Of a stretch of 64,000 bases of DNA, positions 63,663-64,000 are shown one piece after another. The notes beneath the pieces are model-generated. The model saw nothing but the letters and a program-made list of their open reading frames with translations, was not told the origin of the DNA and did no database searches. How positions within the stretch are numbered: position 1 is the first letter of the stretch; the number at the start of each line of letters is the position of its first letter. The stretch is taken from contig NZ_BAABIA010000003.1 of the NCBI RefSeq assembly GCF_039542385.1, positions 248,001 to 312,000 on the forward strand, read 5' to 3'. Origin of the DNA: Prosthecobacter algae. Its GTDB lineage: Bacteria; Verrucomicrobiota; Verrucomicrobiia; Verrucomicrobiales; Verrucomicrobiaceae. Position numbers and translations under genes: made by a program.

Positions 63663-64000
63663 TCATTCTGTAGGTCGGGGAGGGGCCAGTTTAAGCTGCA
63701 GCAGCTCAGGAACCTGCGCGGCCTCTCCCTCATAGTCGTTGTGCTCGATCAGGGCCAAACATTGAGGGGACTCCCAAAGCCAGCGGGCAACTTTGCGGTC
63801 CGCGCCGGCCGCCGCAGACGTGTTTTTGGGAGCCATGGCCAGTCTCTGCTTCAGGTGTTGGCCTGCCTTGATGAACTTCTCTCTAAATTTGGACGGTTCG
63901 ATGGCTCCAGAATCGCGGCGGTTGTAAAGGGTGATCGTGACCCGGGCAAGCCGCCCGCCCACAAACTCGACGATGGCTTCCTGAGCTTCCATCTGTTTTG
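63663..64000 (-). CDS. C-terminal part of a hypothetical protein, cut by the window edge
   Basis: At least 112 residues; the frame is open to the right edge (the codons before an ATG at 63992 read Lys-Gln). The visible part, EFVGGRLARVTITLYNRRDSG, then LKQRLAMAPKNT, suggests the start lies outside. No family recognised; it may be the end of an exported protein. Same strand as uvrA, 110 bases upstream. Confidence 0.65.
   Translation of the reverse strand, partial: KQMEAQEAIVEFVGGRLARVTITLYNRRDSGAIEPSKFREKFIKAGQHLKQRLAMAPKNTSAAAGADRKVARWLWESPQCLALIEHNDYEGEAAQVPELLQLKLAPPRPTE

Noticed and set aside
1-64000. CRISPR array, phage, restriction or other defence island
   Set aside because: No regularly spaced repeats, integrase, capsid, methylase, nuclease-helicase or toxin-antitoxin genes were recognised.

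Overview
The window looks like a chromosome segment of a high-GC member of the Verrucomicrobia (PVC superphylum), probably Verrucomicrobiales near Prosthecobacter/Verrucomicrobium. This is an inference from gene content: a PVC-type membrane-bound dehydrogenase with a C-terminal haem-binding domain, DUF1080 proteins, several secreted Gfo/Idh/MocA oxidoreductases with Tat signals, secreted sulfatases, and a double-length UvrA like the one known in Chlamydia. No rRNA, tRNA, CRISPR array, phage or transposase gene was seen. The rlmN gene runs off the left edge and a small gene runs off the right edge.

Layout. 0-6 kb: rlmN, then a large DUF1080/dehydrogenase/cytochrome fusion and a stand-alone DUF1080 paralogue (leftward). 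6-11.4 kb: an rpiB-glyA fusion with a low-molecular-weight tyrosine phosphatase, a membrane protein, and a Tat-exported Gfo/Idh/MocA oxidoreductase. 11.4-14.7 kb: a repeat-containing gap, a DUF971 protein, and the ribosomal cluster rpmJ-rpsM-rpsK-rpsD, which stops at a terminator without rpoA or rplQ. 14.7-20.5 kb: a glycine-zipper lipoprotein, GtrA and DegT-type sugar genes, a composite repeat, an unknown protein, a di-haem peroxidase and a TPR protein. 20.5-31.8 kb: a fused 5-oxoprolinase, an Ldh-family dehydrogenase, uppS, lipoproteins, a GHL10-type glycosidase, a lipoprotein of the endonuclease/exonuclease/phosphatase fold and an outer-membrane efflux lipoprotein. 31.9-39.4 kb: two tandem PilT-type ATPases, a large Ig-like surface protein, and lepA. 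39.6-46.4 kb: a Tm-1-like protein, a GH3 enzyme and two sulfatases bracketing a small secreted protein. 46.5-51.7 kb: dnaN, a lipoprotein, then tyrA-aroA-cmk-plsC. 51.7-64 kb: two more Gfo/Idh/MocA proteins, a PQQ-like propeller, a YugP-type peptidase, miaB and the tandem uvrA.

Housekeeping genes are interspersed with a secretome of glycan- and sulfate-ester-degrading enzymes. The sulfatases, GH3, GHL10, DUF1080 and Gfo/Idh/MocA proteins suggest periplasmic breakdown of complex, possibly sulfated, polysaccharides.

The most unusual signals are not genes. (1) The heptamer GTTAGGC recurs in all kinds of genes and appears to impose rare codons in three different reading contexts. (2) A family of long imperfect hairpins flanks a small secreted-protein gene, and one hairpin arm encodes that protein's signal peptide. 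(3) Several dispersed palindromic repeats occur, one of them inside an open coding sequence. No defence system or obviously new multigene system was found.
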